From contig CALAQT010000280.1 of NCBI GenBank assembly GCA_937888775.1, positions 1 through 59,071 of the forward strand: DNA of 59,071 nucleotides, in the 5' to 3' direction. The notes below the pieces were generated by a model, which saw only the letters and a program-made list of their open reading frames with translations, was not told the DNA's origin and searched no databases. Shown here piece by piece: positions 45,489 to 55,802 of this stretch. Both the position numbers and the translations under genes were made by a program. The stretch comes from an uncultured Actinomycetes bacterium (lineage in GTDB: Bacteria; Actinomycetota; Thermoleophilia; Solirubrobacterales; Solirubrobacteraceae). Numbering within the stretch: position 1 is the first letter of the stretch; each line of letters begins with the position of its first letter.

Positions 45489-47696
45489 TTAGACAACCAG
45501 CTCTGGACCGGCGCCGACCGCGCGAGCGTTCGGTTGCCGGTGCGGCACCCCAAATGACGACGCCTCAAGCCATCGGAGAAGATCGGCGGTCGGAAGTGGC
45601 CGGCTGAAATAGTAGCCCTGGGCCGCGTCACATCCGTAATCGATCAGGAGCTCCATCGTCGCCTCGTCCTCGACCCCTTCCGCGACGACCTGCAGACTGA
45701 GGTTGTGGGCGAGCTCGATAATCGACCGGACGATGACGGAGTCGTCCTTGACGGACGTCATCGTCATCACGAACGATTTGTCGGCCTTGATTTCAAAGAC
45801 GGGTAACCGCTGCAGATACGCGAGTGAGGAATACCCGGTGCCGAAATCGTCGATTGAAAACCGCTGACCCATGGCCTCCAGCCGTTCCCAGAGACCTGGC
45901 ACGGCGGTGTCGATCAGTGCGCTCTCAGTGAGCTCGAGGGTGACATCGCCTGCGGGGATGCCCCAAGCGTTGGTGAGATGCTCAACCGTTTCAAAGACAG
46001 CGGATCCTTGAGCCAGGCTGCGAGCTCCGAGATTGACCGCCATCGTGAGTTCGTAGCCGGCGTCGCGCCATGTCCGGAGGCTGTGCAGAGCCTCGTGCAC
46101 CACCCACTCCGTGACCGGGATCAGTAGCTCGCTGCGCTCGACTTCAGGCATGAACGCGTCGGGCATGAGCAGGCTCCCCGATGGGTGATTCCAGCGGATG
46201 AGCGCTTCGACGCCGATGGTCGTCTGTGTTGCGAGATCGATCTTTGGCTGATAGTGCAGAACGAGCTCGTCGTTCTCGATGCAGCGGCGGAGGCCGGAAA
46301 GCAGCTTCAATCGGCGGGCGGGCGTCTCCTCTTGCGAAGCGGCGAACACCGCGTAACCACGACCGGAGCGCTTGGCGTCATACATTGCCAGGTCAGCGCG
46401 GCGGAGAAGGTCGTCGATGTTTTCGCCGTGCTCAGGGACGAGGGTGATTCCGATGCTCGCTCGCACGTCGATGGTGTGCCGCCCAACCAGGCACGGCTGC
46501 TCGAGCGATTGCGTGATCTTCCAGGCGACGGCCACGGCGCCAACCAGGTCGGTGCCGCCGGGCAGCAGGATCCCGAACTCATCTCCCCCTAGCCGCGCGA
46601 CCGTATCCCCCTCCCGCAGCGAGTCGACCAGGCGCTGCGCGACGACCTTCAACAGCAGGTCGCCGTGCTGGTGGCCCAGTGTGTCGTTGACATGCTTGAA
46701 CTCGTTCAAGTCCAAGACAAGCAGCGCCAATCGCTCACCTCTCCGCGCCCCCGCGCGAACGGCGTGATTTACGCGGTCTCCGAACAGCACACGGTTGGGA
46801 AGCTCGGTGAGAGCGTCGTGCAGGGCCTGGTGCCGGAGTGCTTCGGTGTAGGTCTGACGCTCAGAGATGTCGCGCAAGCATCCGATGTGGACCCGGCGAC
46901 TTCCGAGCTGTACATCACTCAGGGCGAGCTCCATCGCAAACGTCGAGCCGTCCTTACGGCGCCCGATCGACTCCGCCGCGGTCGCGCTCCGATCTTGCTG
47001 GCCCAGCTGCTGCTGCGCCGGCCGGTGATGGATCGCGCCATCGCCTCCGTACAGCGAGGCCACCATGATCGAGAACGGCTGGCCGATTGCCTCCTGCTCG
47101 CCGTAACCGAATAGAGCGGTCGCCGCCCGATTGAACGTCTCGATCAAACCATCGTCGCTCACGGTTACGATGCCGTCGGCTATGTTCTCAAGGATCGACC
47201 GCGTCCGCGCTTCGCTGTCACGAAAGCGGTCGCTCAGACACGTAACCTCGCTCAGGGATCGCTCCAGCTCGCGTGACGTGAGGAACAGCTCCACGAAGAT
47301 CGACACCTTGGCGCGCAACGTCTCCGGCACGATCGGAGCAAAGATGAAATCGACGGCTCCACTCTCGTAGGCAATCGGTATTTCGGCTTCGTCTCTGGCG
47401 TTCGCGGTGATGAAGATGATCGGGGTTTGCGCAGATTCTCTGCGCAGCCGGATGAGTCTGGCCGTCTCGTAGCCATCCATCACCGGCATCTTCACGTCCA
47501 TCAGGATCACCGCAAATGTTTGGTCTATCACCTGACGCAGGGCAGCCTCCCCTGAATTGGCCTCGGTGATCGCGTGACCTAGCGGTTCCAGAAGCGCCCT
47601 GATCGCCAAGCGCTTGGCGTGGTTATCGTCGACGACGAGGATCGGCGCGCCCAGAATGGCGGGCGCCGAATGCTCCCGTGTAGCAGTCTCCAACAT
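45489..47696 (-). CDS. REC-PAS-GGDEF-EAL cyclic-di-GMP regulator
   Basis: The 735-residue protein has a REC domain (APILVVDDNHAKRLAIRALL; Asp67 in VILMDVKMPVMDGYE), a PAS domain (RSILENIADGIVTVSDDGLI, DISERQ), a GGDEF domain (DALTELPNRVLFGD; LGGDEFGILLPGG near 370) and an EAL domain (GVEALIRWNHPSGSL; LELTESALID; SIDDFGTGYSSLAYL; VVAEGVEDEATMELL). All EAL catalytic residues are present, so it is likely an active phosphodiesterase with a possibly active cyclase. It starts 10 bases after the stop of the hybrid kinase gene, so it is a natural phosphotransfer target of that kinase. Confidence 0.93.
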   Translation of the reverse strand: MLETATREHSAPAILGAPILVVDDNHAKRLAIRALLEPLGHAITEANSGEAALRQVIDQTFAVILMDVKMPVMDGYETARLIRLRRESAQTPIIFITANARDEAEIPIAYESGAVDFIFAPIVPETLRAKVSIFVELFLTSRELERSLSEVTCLSDRFRDSEARTRSILENIADGIVTVSDDGLIETFNRAATALFGYGEQEAIGQPFSIMVASLYGGDGAIHHRPAQQQLGQQDRSATAAESIGRRKDGSTFAMELALSDVQLGSRRVHIGCLRDISERQTYTEALRHQALHDALTELPNRVLFGDRVNHAVRAGARRGERLALLVLDLNEFKHVNDTLGHQHGDLLLKVVAQRLVDSLREGDTVARLGGDEFGILLPGGTDLVGAVAVAWKITQSLEQPCLVGRHTIDVRASIGITLVPEHGENIDDLLRRADLAMYDAKRSGRGYAVFAASQEETPARRLKLLSGLRRCIENDELVLHYQPKIDLATQTTIGVEALIRWNHPSGSLLMPDAFMPEVERSELLIPVTEWVVHEALHSLRTWRDAGYELTMAVNLGARSLAQGSAVFETVEHLTNAWGIPAGDVTLELTESALIDTAVPGLWERLEAMGQRFSIDDFGTGYSSLAYLQRLPVFEIKADKSFVMTMTSVKDDSVIVRSIIELAHNLSLQVVAEGVEDEATMELLIDYGCDAAQGYYFSRPLPTADLLRWLEASSFGVPHRQPNARAVGAGPELVV

Positions 47697-47706
47697 CAGC
47701 GCGCGA

Positions 47707-50700
47707 TCAAGGCTGCGCCTGAGACTGAGAGGCGCTGGGCAGCCATGCGCTCAGGGCCGCGAGCAGCTCGGTGGTGTCAACCGGCTTGTTGATGTAGTCA
47801 GACGCGCCGGCCGCGATGCAGCGTTCGCGCTCCTGACCGACGACCTTCCCCGTCACGGCGATGATCGGCAGAGCGGCGAAGTGAGGACGTTTCCGAATCG
47901 CGGTCATCGTCTGGTAGCCATCCATGATCGGCATCATGATGTCCATGAGAACCAGGTCGATGTCGGGCTGCTTGTCGAGAATCGCGAGCGCCTCGGGGCC
48001 GCTTTGCGCTGATATGACGTTCAGCTTTCCGCGCTCGAGTAGCGCCGTCAGTGCGAAGACGTTGGGAAAGTAGTCGTCGACGACGAGGACTGTTGGGTGA
48101 GCTGCTACGCCGTCGCGAGTTCCCTTCCGGCTCGGCGCTTGCGCATGCGGTTGGCGGATCGAGCCGCCGTCCAGGAGCACGCGGTCTGATGGCGGCGCGT
48201 GATCGGCTTTGTTCAGGGCGGGCCAGGTTCCTAGATCCACCGGCGACGGCGCTTTGTGGCCGTTGCCCGACCAGCCGACAAGCTCGGCCTCGGTGGGTGA
48301 GGAGCTGATTTCGATGCTCGCCGCCGGCGGGCGGGAAGGTGGCAGGGGCGCAAGGGGTGGCGGGGGCGCGGGGTGAGCCCTGACCTGAGGCATCGCCAGC
48401 GGGAGGTACACGGTAAAGGTGCTGCCGTACCCGGGCTCGCTCGTTAGCCTGATTTCGCCCCCAAGCAGGCCGACGAGATTGCGGCTGATTGACAGTCCGA
48501 GGCCGGTTCCGCCGTACTGCCGCGCCGTGGCGCCGTCGGCCTGCGCGAACGACTCGAATACGGTGCCTTGGAGTTCCTTCTTGATGCCGATGCCCGTGTC
48601 GGTGACGCTGATTGCAATCACCGACGCGGCCTGAGCCAGCGACTCGCAGGTTGGGCTCCAGCCGTCAGGGCTTTCAGCGAACCGCAGGACAACCTCGCCG
48701 TGCTCGGTGAACTTGAAGGCGTTGGAGAGCAGATTACTCAGGACCTGCCGAAGTCGGTGGGGATCAGTGACGATCAGCGAAGGCAGCCTGGCGTCAAGCT
48801 CGGCAGAGAATGACAGTCCTTGGCCGTCGGCCACGGGGTCGAAGGTCTGTACCATGCTGTCGCGCAAGTCGGCTAGCGGGAGGTCGCTGATTTCGAGGTG
48901 GACGGTCTGGGACTCGACCTTGGCAAGGTCGAGAATGTCATTCAGGAGCTTGAGCAGGTCCTTGCCGGACGAGCGGATAACGGTTGCGTATTGAACTTGC
49001 CGTGCAGTCAGATTCCCTTCCGGGTTGTCCTCGAGCTGTTCGGCCAAGACCAGCAAGCTGTTGAGTGGAGTGCGCAGCTCGTGTGACATGTTGGCTATGA
49101 ACTCTGACTTGTACTTCGAGGACACCGACAGCTCTGTGGCCTGCTCTTCAAGTAGTCGTTTTGCCTCCTCCACCTCTTGGTACTTACCTTCTACCTCGCT
49201 GTTCTTGTCAGCTAGCAGGGTTGCTTGCTGCGCCAGGTCCTCGTTTGACTGGCGCAGCTGCTCCTGGCGGGACTGCAGCTCCTGAGCTTGGGACTGCGCT
49301 TGTTCGAGCAGCTTCTCGGTAACCGAAGTGGCCTCGACCGTGTTGAGCACAAGGCCGATGCTTTCGGTCAGCTGATCCAAGAACGATTGGTGGGTTGGGC
49401 TGAACGCCGCAAACGAAGCCAGCTCAATGACGGCACGTACCGACCCCTCGAACAGGATCGGCAGGACGATGATGTTCAGCGGCGGGGACTCACCCAGGCC
49501 TGAGTTGATCTGGACGTAGTCCGGCGGGACGTCGGTTAGGAGGATGCGCTCCTTCTCGATGGCACACTGGCCGACGAGACCCTCGCCGAGCCGGAAGTGG
49601 TTGGCCAGGTGCTTGCGCTCCTTGAAGCCATAGCCCGCTTGGAACTGGAGCACGGGCGGCCCACCGTCCCCGAGGTCCGTCAGCGCGTAGAAGACACCGT
49701 GCTGCGCCGAGACCAACGAGGCCAGCTCGGCCAAGATCATGCGCGAGACGGTCGCGAGGTCTCGCTGACCCTGGAGCATGCGGGTGAAGCGCTCGAGATT
49801 GGTCTTGAGCCAGTCCTGTTCAGTGTTCTGGCGCATCGTCTCGCGAAGATTGCGGATCATCTCGTTGAGCTTGTCCTTGAGGACCGCGACCTCGCCACTT
49901 GCGGCCACACCGACCTGACGCGTCAAATCTCCCTCGGTTACTGCCGTCGCCACCTCGGAGATCGCGCGGACCTGATTGGTCAGATTTGCGGCGAGCTGGT
50001 TCACGTCGTCGGTCAGGTTCTTCCAGACGCCCGCGACCTCTTGGGACTGGGCTTGTCCGCCCAATTTGCCTTCGACGCCGACTTCGCGCGCGACTCGTGT
50101 TACCTCGCCGGCGAACCGGTTGAGCTGGTCAACCATCGCGTTGACGGTGTTCTTCAGCTCAAGGAACTCTCCCCGTACGTCGGCCGTGATCTTCTTGCTC
50201 AGATCACCGTTTGCGACCGCAGTTGTCACTTCGGCGATGTTGCGGACCTGCCCCGTGAGGTTGCCTGCCATGAGGTTCACGTTGTCGGTCAGCTCTTTCC
50301 ACACGCCACCGACCTCGATCGTGTACGCGGCTGCCTGGCCGAGTTTGCCTTCGGTTCCGACCTCGCGCGCGACGCGCGTCACTTCCGAGATGAAGCCGTT
50401 GAGCTGATCCACCATCCCGTTGATGGTGTTCTTGAGCACGAGCATCTCGCCCTGAACGTCGGCGGACACCTTCTTGCTCAAGTCGCCGTCTGCTACCGCA
50501 CCGATCACGCGTTGCATCTCGTTGCTGGGTTGGACAAGATCTTCGATCAGGCTGTTGACCGACTCTATGCAGTCCCCCCAGACTTGATCGGTGCCTCTGA
50601 ACGAGATCCGCTGAGAAAGCTTGCCCTCTTTGCCGACGACACGGCTGACCCGTCCAAGCTCGGTGCCGAGGGCTTGATTGGCGCTGATGATCTCGTTCAG

Positions 50701-50976
50701 CGTGTCGGCCACCTTGCCTGACGCGCCCGTCCAGTGAACTGGCATACGGGCGGTGAAGTCGCCGGCCTTTACCTCGCTCAACACGGCCAACAACACCTTC
50801 AGGTCGAGAGTCTCGACATCGGTGGCGAGTTCTGCCGGCATGGCCCTCCAAAAAGCCTCGGGAATAATGTCCCCCGCGATCGATTCAGCGATCACGACAG
50901 GCGGCGACTCCATGCCTTGCGTCGGCAAGATAGGTTCGTACGCGAATCGTCTATCGGCCTCGAAGCGCAAAAGCAT
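47707..50976 (-). CDS. cytosolic HAMP-array hybrid histidine kinase
   Basis: The 1089-residue protein (start at 50976; ATG within MESPPVV is an alternative) has no membrane segment. Residues about 60-360 are a tandem array of HAMP-type repeats, with the phrase [16 protein letters not shown] and [20 protein letters not shown] recurring. A GAF domain (about 380-540), a Gln-rich coiled coil ([20 protein letters not shown]), HisKA with His632 ([20 protein letters not shown]) and HATPase_c ([20 protein letters not shown]) follow. A Pro-rich linker leads to a C-terminal REC domain with Asp1012 ([14 protein letters not shown]). Such HAMP arrays sense osmotic or redox state in Nik1-like kinases. It is the first gene of the unit with the c-di-GMP regulator. 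Confidence 0.93.
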   Translation of the reverse strand: MLLRFEADRRFAYEPILPTQGMESPPVVIAESIAGDIIPEAFWRAMPAELATDVETLDLKVLLAVLSEVKAGDFTARMPVHWTGASGKVADTLNEIISANQALGTELGRVSRVVGKEGKLSQRISFRGTDQVWGDCIESVNSLIEDLVQPSNEMQRVIGAVADGDLSKKVSADVQGEMLVLKNTINGMVDQLNGFISEVTRVAREVGTEGKLGQAAAYTIEVGGVWKELTDNVNLMAGNLTGQVRNIAEVTTAVANGDLSKKITADVRGEFLELKNTVNAMVDQLNRFAGEVTRVAREVGVEGKLGGQAQSQEVAGVWKNLTDDVNQLAANLTNQVRAISEVATAVTEGDLTRQVGVAASGEVAVLKDKLNEMIRNLRETMRQNTEQDWLKTNLERFTRMLQGQRDLATVSRMILAELASLVSAQHGVFYALTDLGDGGPPVLQFQAGYGFKERKHLANHFRLGEGLVGQCAIEKERILLTDVPPDYVQINSGLGESPPLNIIVLPILFEGSVRAVIELASFAAFSPTHQSFLDQLTESIGLVLNTVEATSVTEKLLEQAQSQAQELQSRQEQLRQSNEDLAQQATLLADKNSEVEGKYQEVEEAKRLLEEQATELSVSSKYKSEFIANMSHELRTPLNSLLVLAEQLEDNPEGNLTARQVQYATVIRSSGKDLLKLLNDILDLAKVESQTVHLEISDLPLADLRDSMVQTFDPVADGQGLSFSAELDARLPSLIVTDPHRLRQVLSNLLSNAFKFTEHGEVVLRFAESPDGWSPTCESLAQAASVIAISVTDTGIGIKKELQGTVFESFAQADGATARQYGGTGLGLSISRNLVGLLGGEIRLTSEPGYGSTFTVYLPLAMPQVRAHPAPPPPLAPLPPSRPPAASIEISSSPTEAELVGWSGNGHKAPSPVDLGTWPALNKADHAPPSDRVLLDGGSIRQPHAQAPSRKGTRDGVAAHPTVLVVDDYFPNVFALTALLERGKLNVISAQSGPEALAILDKQPDIDLVLMDIMMPIMDGYQTMTAIRKRPHFAALPIIAVTGKVVGQERERCIAAGASDYINKPVDTTELLAALSAWLPSASQSQAQP

Positions 50977-51045
50977 TAGCACGCTGCATGGATGAAGAGC
51001 GGAACCAGGCCCTTCTGAACGCCGGGCTCGGGGATCAACGCGGGC

Positions 51046-51095
51046 GCTCGCCCGCGCTCGCCCTCGCGAGCGCAAGCGGGATCAAGCGGGCGAGC
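51046..51095. promoter_or_regulatory. nested inverted repeat between the divergent kinase and FIST genes
   Basis: An outer dyad, GCTCGCCCG paired with CGGGCGAGC, encloses an inner perfect hairpin, CGCTCGC-cctc-GCGAGCG. It lies in the 156-bp region from which the hybrid kinase and the FIST genes diverge, so it may be a shared operator or two overlapping promoter elements. No -10/-35 assignment is possible by eye. Confidence 0.4.
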
Positions 51096-51132
51096 CGCTC
51101 AAGTGTTTTGTGTCGAATCCCGATGAGACCCG

Positions 51133-52320
51133 ATGGGGAATAGCACGCTCAAGGATCAGCGCGCTGCGCTGCTCGGGGTGGGCCACAGCCACGTCGGCGA
51201 CTCCGAGACCGCGGGACGCGAGGCTGTCCGGATGGCGCTAGTTGATCACCAGCCAACCTCCGAGGACCTCATCATCCTGTTCGTCAGCGCCGATCAGGAC
51301 CTGGCGGCGCTGTACCGGGCCGCGATTGCGGAAGCAGCCCCGGCCGGCGTCTTCGGTTGCTCGAGCACCGGCGGCTTCACGGACGCCGAGCAGGTTCCAA
51401 GCGGCTGCGTGGCAGCGCTGCTGGCGGCCGACGAGAGCTCGTTTGGCGTCTGCCACGTCGAGCGCGACGAGAATGACATCGCCGAGTCTGCCCGTCGCGC
51501 GGCCCAGGGCGCCCGCGACCGCGCCGGCGACCGCTATCCCCACTCCGTGCTGCTCCTGCTCACGGACGGTCTGACCCCTGACCAGCGTGAGATAGCGCGC
51601 GGCGCTTACGAGGTGACAACCGCGCTGATCCCGTTCGTCGGAGGCTCGGCCGGGGACGACCTGACCTGGAGCTGCACCTACACGTTCGGCGAGGGTCGGG
51701 TCCTGACCAACGGGATCGTGGCGGTTTGGATCAACTCGGAGCGTCCCATGGGCGTCAGCGTCGACCATGGCTGGCGGCCGGCGGGCAAGCCGATGCTCGT
51801 GACTCGCGCGGAAGGCACGATCGTCCACGAACTCGACGGCACGCCGGCGCTTGAGGCCTACATCGCCGAGCGGGGAGCCCCCGTCGAGCCCGGGGACCCC
51901 GACTTCTTCCGGAAGGTGATGGGGAGTCCGGTCGGGCTATCCAACGCGCGCGGGCGCTACGACGTCCGCCAGTTGCACGCTTACCTGCCCGACGGCGGCG
52001 GGATCAACTTCAACACCGGCGTCTCGGAGCAGAGCATTCTTCAGGTGATGTCCACCGACGACGAGGCGCTGATCGAAGGAGCCAGGAGCGCCGCCCAAGA
52101 CGCGGTCAGCAATCTCACCGACAAGGCACGCCTCGTGCTCGTCTTCTCGTGCGGTTCGCGGCTGCCGCTGCTCGGCGATCGCGGTCGCGACGAGGTCGCG
52201 GCGATCTCGTCGGCGCTCGACGGCGTACCAGTTTGCGGCTTCTACACCTATGGCGAATTTGCGCGGACACCCGGCTCCAGCGGGGTTCACAACTCGAGCG
52301 TGGCCGTCCTGGCGCTATGA
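51133..52320 (+). CDS. FIST-domain sensor protein
   Basis: The 395-residue protein matches the two-part FIST family: an N-terminal FIST_N (DLIILFVSADQDLAALYRAA; VFGCSSTGGFTDAEQVPSGC; TALIPFVGGSAGDDLTWSCT) and a C-terminal FIST_C (LVLVFSCGSRLPLLGDRGRD; VCGFYTYGEFARTPGSSGVH). The GCSS, GGSAGDD and YGEF motifs are diagnostic. The fold binds small ligands, thought to include amino acids, and often occurs beside cyclic-di-GMP enzymes. It has no membrane segment. The next gene starts one base after its stop, so translation is coupled and FIST probably feeds signal into the GGDEF/HD-GYP protein. Confidence 0.92.
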   Translation: MGNSTLKDQRAALLGVGHSHVGDSETAGREAVRMALVDHQPTSEDLIILFVSADQDLAALYRAAIAEAAPAGVFGCSSTGGFTDAEQVPSGCVAALLAADESSFGVCHVERDENDIAESARRAAQGARDRAGDRYPHSVLLLLTDGLTPDQREIARGAYEVTTALIPFVGGSAGDDLTWSCTYTFGEGRVLTNGIVAVWINSERPMGVSVDHGWRPAGKPMLVTRAEGTIVHELDGTPALEAYIAERGAPVEPGDPDFFRKVMGSPVGLSNARGRYDVRQLHAYLPDGGGINFNTGVSEQSILQVMSTDDEALIEGARSAAQDAVSNLTDKARLVLVFSCGSRLPLLGDRGRDEVAAISSALDGVPVCGFYTYGEFARTPGSSGVHNSSVAVLAL

Positions 52321-52321
52321 C

Positions 52322-54393
52322 ATGGGCCCGACCGACCAGCTGAACCATGAAGCAGCCCGCGCGGCGGACTACGAGATAGAGATCAGGTCTCTGAGCGAGC
52401 GCCTCGAGCGTTCCGAGGAGCACATGGCGCGCACGCTGATGCGGGCGACGCGGCTGGCACAGGTCATCTCCGTGCTCGGCAACGAGAAGGACTTGGAGAC
52501 CACGGTCGAACGGGCCGCGATCGAGCTTGGCGAGCTCTTCTTCGCCGACATCGCGCTTCTGATTCTCGACTCCGACGCCGGGCTGAGCATCGCGGGCCAC
52601 TGGGGCGTTGCCGCCTCCGACCTGCCGCGCGAGCCGTTCGCACTGCCCGCCGTCGAGGAGGTCACGAGGCGGAAGTCCGTGCGCATCGGGCCCGCAGATT
52701 CGGTGCCGGTCCCCGACTGGCTCGATCGTTACTCCCTGCGTCATGTCGCGTGGGTACGACTGATCGTCGGGGAGAAGCCGATCGGGCTGATGCTGCTTGC
52801 CCGCCGTGGCGAGGAGCCCTTCGAGGACTCCGAGGCGACCGAGCTGCGCGCGGTCGCCTACCGCGTCGCGCTGGCGATCGAAAATGGCCTGCTCCACGAT
52901 CGGATGAAGGAGCAACTCGCGCAACTCCACCGCCTGCAGCAGCTGACCGCGGCGCTCGCCGGGACGCTGGAGCTCGACGACGTCGGACGCCGCGTCGCCG
53001 ACATGCTCGTCGCAGAGGTGGATGTCTCCTCGAGCGTCGTGATGATCGACCGCGGCGGCGAGCTGGTTGTGCTGTCGACTGCCGGAGAGGCCGGTGAGCT
53101 TGGCGTTGCGGCCGACGGCGGCCGCAACGCCAAGCTCGACGAGCGTTGGACGACGTTCCCGCTCGCGGTTGCCGCCAAGACGTTCGGGGTGGTGGCCGTC
53201 ACCGGAGCTCCGGCAAGCGGCTCTGAGCGCCGCCAGTTGCTCATGCATCTCGTCAACCTGGGCGCACTCTCGCTCGACAAGGCCCTGCTCTATGAGCAGA
53301 GTCGCGAACAGGCCCGACACGACTCATTGACCGGACTGCTCGGCCACCGGGTCTTCCATGAGGTGCTCAAGGCGCAAATCGATGCAGCGATCCCGTTCAG
53401 CGTGTTGCTGTTCGATATCGACGACTTCAAGCAGATCAACGATCTCCACGGACACCAGACCGGCGACTACGCGCTGCGTCTCGTTTCCGAGGCGCTTCGG
53501 GGGGGAACGCGCAGCGGCGACACAGTCTTCCGGATCGGCGGAGAGGAGTTCTGCGCTCTGCTGCCGGGCCTCGCCGAGAAGGATGCATTCGCTGTCGCGG
53601 AAGCGATAAGGCAGAAGGTCGCCGGGATCGTGTCGACGCTGCCGATCTCGATGACGGTCAGCGTGGGCGTAGCCGCTTTCCCAGAGCATGGCTGCGGGCG
53701 TGACGAGCTGCTGGCCGGAGCCGACGCCGCCCTGTACGCCGCCAAGCGGGCCGGGAAGAACTGCACCAGCATCGCCGGCGGTGCGACCACGCGCGATCTG
53801 ATGCCGTCGCGGCGCGAAGTGGGTCTCGAACTGCTGCACAAGAAAGATCCCGCCACGGCCACGCACAGCGTCCGCGTTGCGATCCTGACCGTGGAAATTG
53901 GCCGTGCATTGGGGCTCGACGACGCTCGACTGGACCAACTGCGGACCGCTGCGCGGTTGCACGACATCGGCAAGCTCGCGGTACCGGACGCGATCCTCAA
54001 CAAGCCGGGACCCCTCGACGAAGAGGAATACCGCATCATCAAGACCATTCGGTGCTTGGTGCCGAGTTGATACGCAGCTGGGGCCTTCCGGAGGCGGCGA
54101 CGATCGTCCTGCAGCATCACGAGCGCATCGACGGGTCCGGATACCCGGCGGGCCTGCGCGGCGAGGAGATCGGCATCGGGGCGCGAATCGTCCATGTCGC
54201 CGAGGCGTACGTCGCGATGGTGGTCGACCGTCCGTACCGCAAAGCGATGAAGCAGGACGAAGCCTTCGCCGAGCTCTCATGCCCTGCCGGCACCCAGTTC
54301 GACGCCGACGCAGTCGCCGCTCTGATCGCGGTTGAGCGGTCGCGCCCGGCGCCATCCGACGAGCTGGGGGACGCGCTGGCCCTCGTGGCGTAG
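52322..54393 (+). CDS. GAF-GGEEF-HD-GYP cyclic-di-GMP enzyme, frameshifted
   Basis: The protein, starting ATG at 52322, has two GAF-like domains (about 45-190 and 205-330), a GGDEF-type domain with a GGEEF motif at residues 406-410 (RIGGEEFCALLPGL) and an HD-GYP domain with AARLHDIGKLAVPDAIL. At 54045-54046 a C is missing in ACC-ATT; inserting it gives the normal metal-ligand phrase with His (KTHSVLGAELI), then HHERIDGSGYPAGLRGEEIG and a normal end at 54393, about 690 residues. It could both make and break cyclic-di-GMP. The frameshift is probably a homopolymer error, since both halves look intact. One-base spacing couples it to the FIST gene. Confidence 0.85.
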
Positions 54394-54430
54394 GGGGCCG
54401 GCCGCTCGCCGCCTGAGTCGCGCGCTCGGG

Positions 54431-54451
54431 GTCAGGCGGGCACGCCCTGAC
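54431..54451 (+). terminator. possible terminator after the FIST operon
   Basis: GTCAGG pairs with CCTGAC across an 8- to 9-base G/C-rich middle, about 40 bases after the stop of the HD-GYP gene. There is no T-run, so this is weak. Confidence 0.3.
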
Positions 54452-54592
54452 GTGACCCGGGACAGCCCTGACTCAAGGTCGCGGCTTCCTCGCCTGGTCG
54501 GCTCGCATCCGCGCTGCTACAAGTACGCAATGCAATGAGGCCCTCCGGCAGCGCGAGGGACTCGTCCATCTATGGACAGGGAGTCCGAACCG

Positions 54593-55459
54593 ATGTCCGA
54601 ACGAGAGGTCGGCGCCGGATCCGCGCAGCCGGCGGACGGCAAGGCTCATGCCTACGCACGGCACCGGGGTGCCGGGGGTCCGCTCTACGGCTCGGTGCGG
54701 ACGCTCGCGCTCATCGTGCTGCGACTATGGTTTCGCCTGCGCGTCGATGGCGCGGATCACATCCCGACGGAGGGCGCAGCGATAATCGCCCCCAACCACA
54801 AGAACTTCCTGGATGCGTTCTTCATTGCTTTGGCCACGCGTCGCCACGTTCGCTACATGGCGAAGGCGGAGCTGTTCAAGGGTCCGCTGAGCTGGCTGCT
54901 CCTGCGCCTGGGGGCGTTTCCCGTTCGCCGCGGACAGGCTGACGGGGCGTCGTTTGAGACGGCGCGGGCGATCCTGTCCGCGGGCGGCCTGGTGGTCCTG
55001 TTTCCCGAGGGCACCCGGGTGCAGCAGCCGGACGCGCTGGGTTCGCCGCATCATGGCGCCGGGAGGCTCGCGCTGCAGACCGGCGCTCCGATCGTCCCGG
55101 CTGCGATCACCGGTACCTCGCATCTATGGCGCGGCGCCCTGCCCAGAGTCAGGCGCGTGCAGGTCGCGTTCCTACCCGCGGTCTCACCGGCGCCGCTGTC
55201 TGAAGCGCCCGACCCAGTGTTGGAGCTGATCGATCAGCTCGTTTGGCCGGCCGTGCAAGACGAGTACGGCCGGTTGCGCGCGCGGACGGGAATCATCGCT
55301 GCCGCGCTCGGCGCCCTGGGCATCGGCGGTGGCCTGCTCGCCCGGCGGCACCTCGAGTCCAGGCGCAAGCCTCGTCTGCTGGACAAGGTCGAGCCTCGAA
55401 GAATTCGCCGGGGCAAGGCGCGTAGCCGCTGGTTGGCGCGCCTTCGCTCGCTGCGATGA
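54593..55459 (+). CDS. 1-acylglycerol-3-phosphate acyltransferase-like (PlsC family)
   Basis: From the ATG at 54593 (GGGAG 9 bases upstream; ATG at 54572 is an alternative) the protein is 288 residues. Motif I is AIIAPNHKNFLDAFFIALA (NHxxxxD), motif III is LVVLFPEGTRVQQPDALGS and motif IV is GAPIVPAAITG. A hydrophobic segment near residue 50 (SVRTLALIVLRLWFRLRVDG) would associate it with the inner membrane. It is a lysophospholipid or glycerolipid acyltransferase. The basic C-terminal tail (RRHLESRRKPRLLDKVEPRR) is an unusual extension. The gene is alone. Confidence 0.88.
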   Translation: MSEREVGAGSAQPADGKAHAYARHRGAGGPLYGSVRTLALIVLRLWFRLRVDGADHIPTEGAAIIAPNHKNFLDAFFIALATRRHVRYMAKAELFKGPLSWLLLRLGAFPVRRGQADGASFETARAILSAGGLVVLFPEGTRVQQPDALGSPHHGAGRLALQTGAPIVPAAITGTSHLWRGALPRVRRVQVAFLPAVSPAPLSEAPDPVLELIDQLVWPAVQDEYGRLRARTGIIAAALGALGIGGGLLARRHLESRRKPRLLDKVEPRRIRRGKARSRWLARLRSLR

Positions 55460-55597
55460 GCCGACTCGACGATGAACCTTGGACGTCGGATTGCCATGCT
55501 AAGCGGCCCGGATCAGGTCGCCTTCGCTTGAGCCGTCTGGCCTTGCTGTTTGCCCTTCAGCTTCATCTCGCTCCTCGTCGGATGCCGGCCGTCGATC

Positions 55598-55759
55598 TCA
55601 ACGACTGGCGGGCTCGGGGTGCAGCCCGAGGATGACCACCCCGTCAGCGGGGTAGAGAATCGACTCGTGCCGTTCGTCCCAGCGCACTCGGTAGTGCTCG
55701 TGGTCGTCGTGACCGAGCATTTCGATGATCTGCCCACGTCGAGATAGCTGACCGGACAC
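55598..55759 (-). CDS. DUF1918-like small protein, 5' end uncertain
   Basis: A 53-residue frame, from a GTG at 55757-55759, contains RRGQIIEMLGHDDHEHYRVR followed by WDERHESILYPADGVVIL, matching the core of the small DUF1918 proteins found in actinobacteria (an SH3-like beta fold). The conserved N-terminus of that family (a G-D-x-I-V-V stretch) is not found in this frame, so the gene may be 5'-truncated or frameshifted. Function unknown. Confidence 0.5.
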   Translation of the reverse strand: MSGQLSRRGQIIEMLGHDDHEHYRVRWDERHESILYPADGVVILGLHPEPASR

Positions 55760-55802
55760 TCCTCGTGCCGATAGCCGGGTCAGCGACGGGATCCAGGTTC
55801 GG

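Noticed and set aside
49597..50721. 374-codon plus-strand frame within the hybrid kinase
   Set aside because: It is the reverse complement of the HAMP array; its own repeats simply mirror the HAMP repeats.
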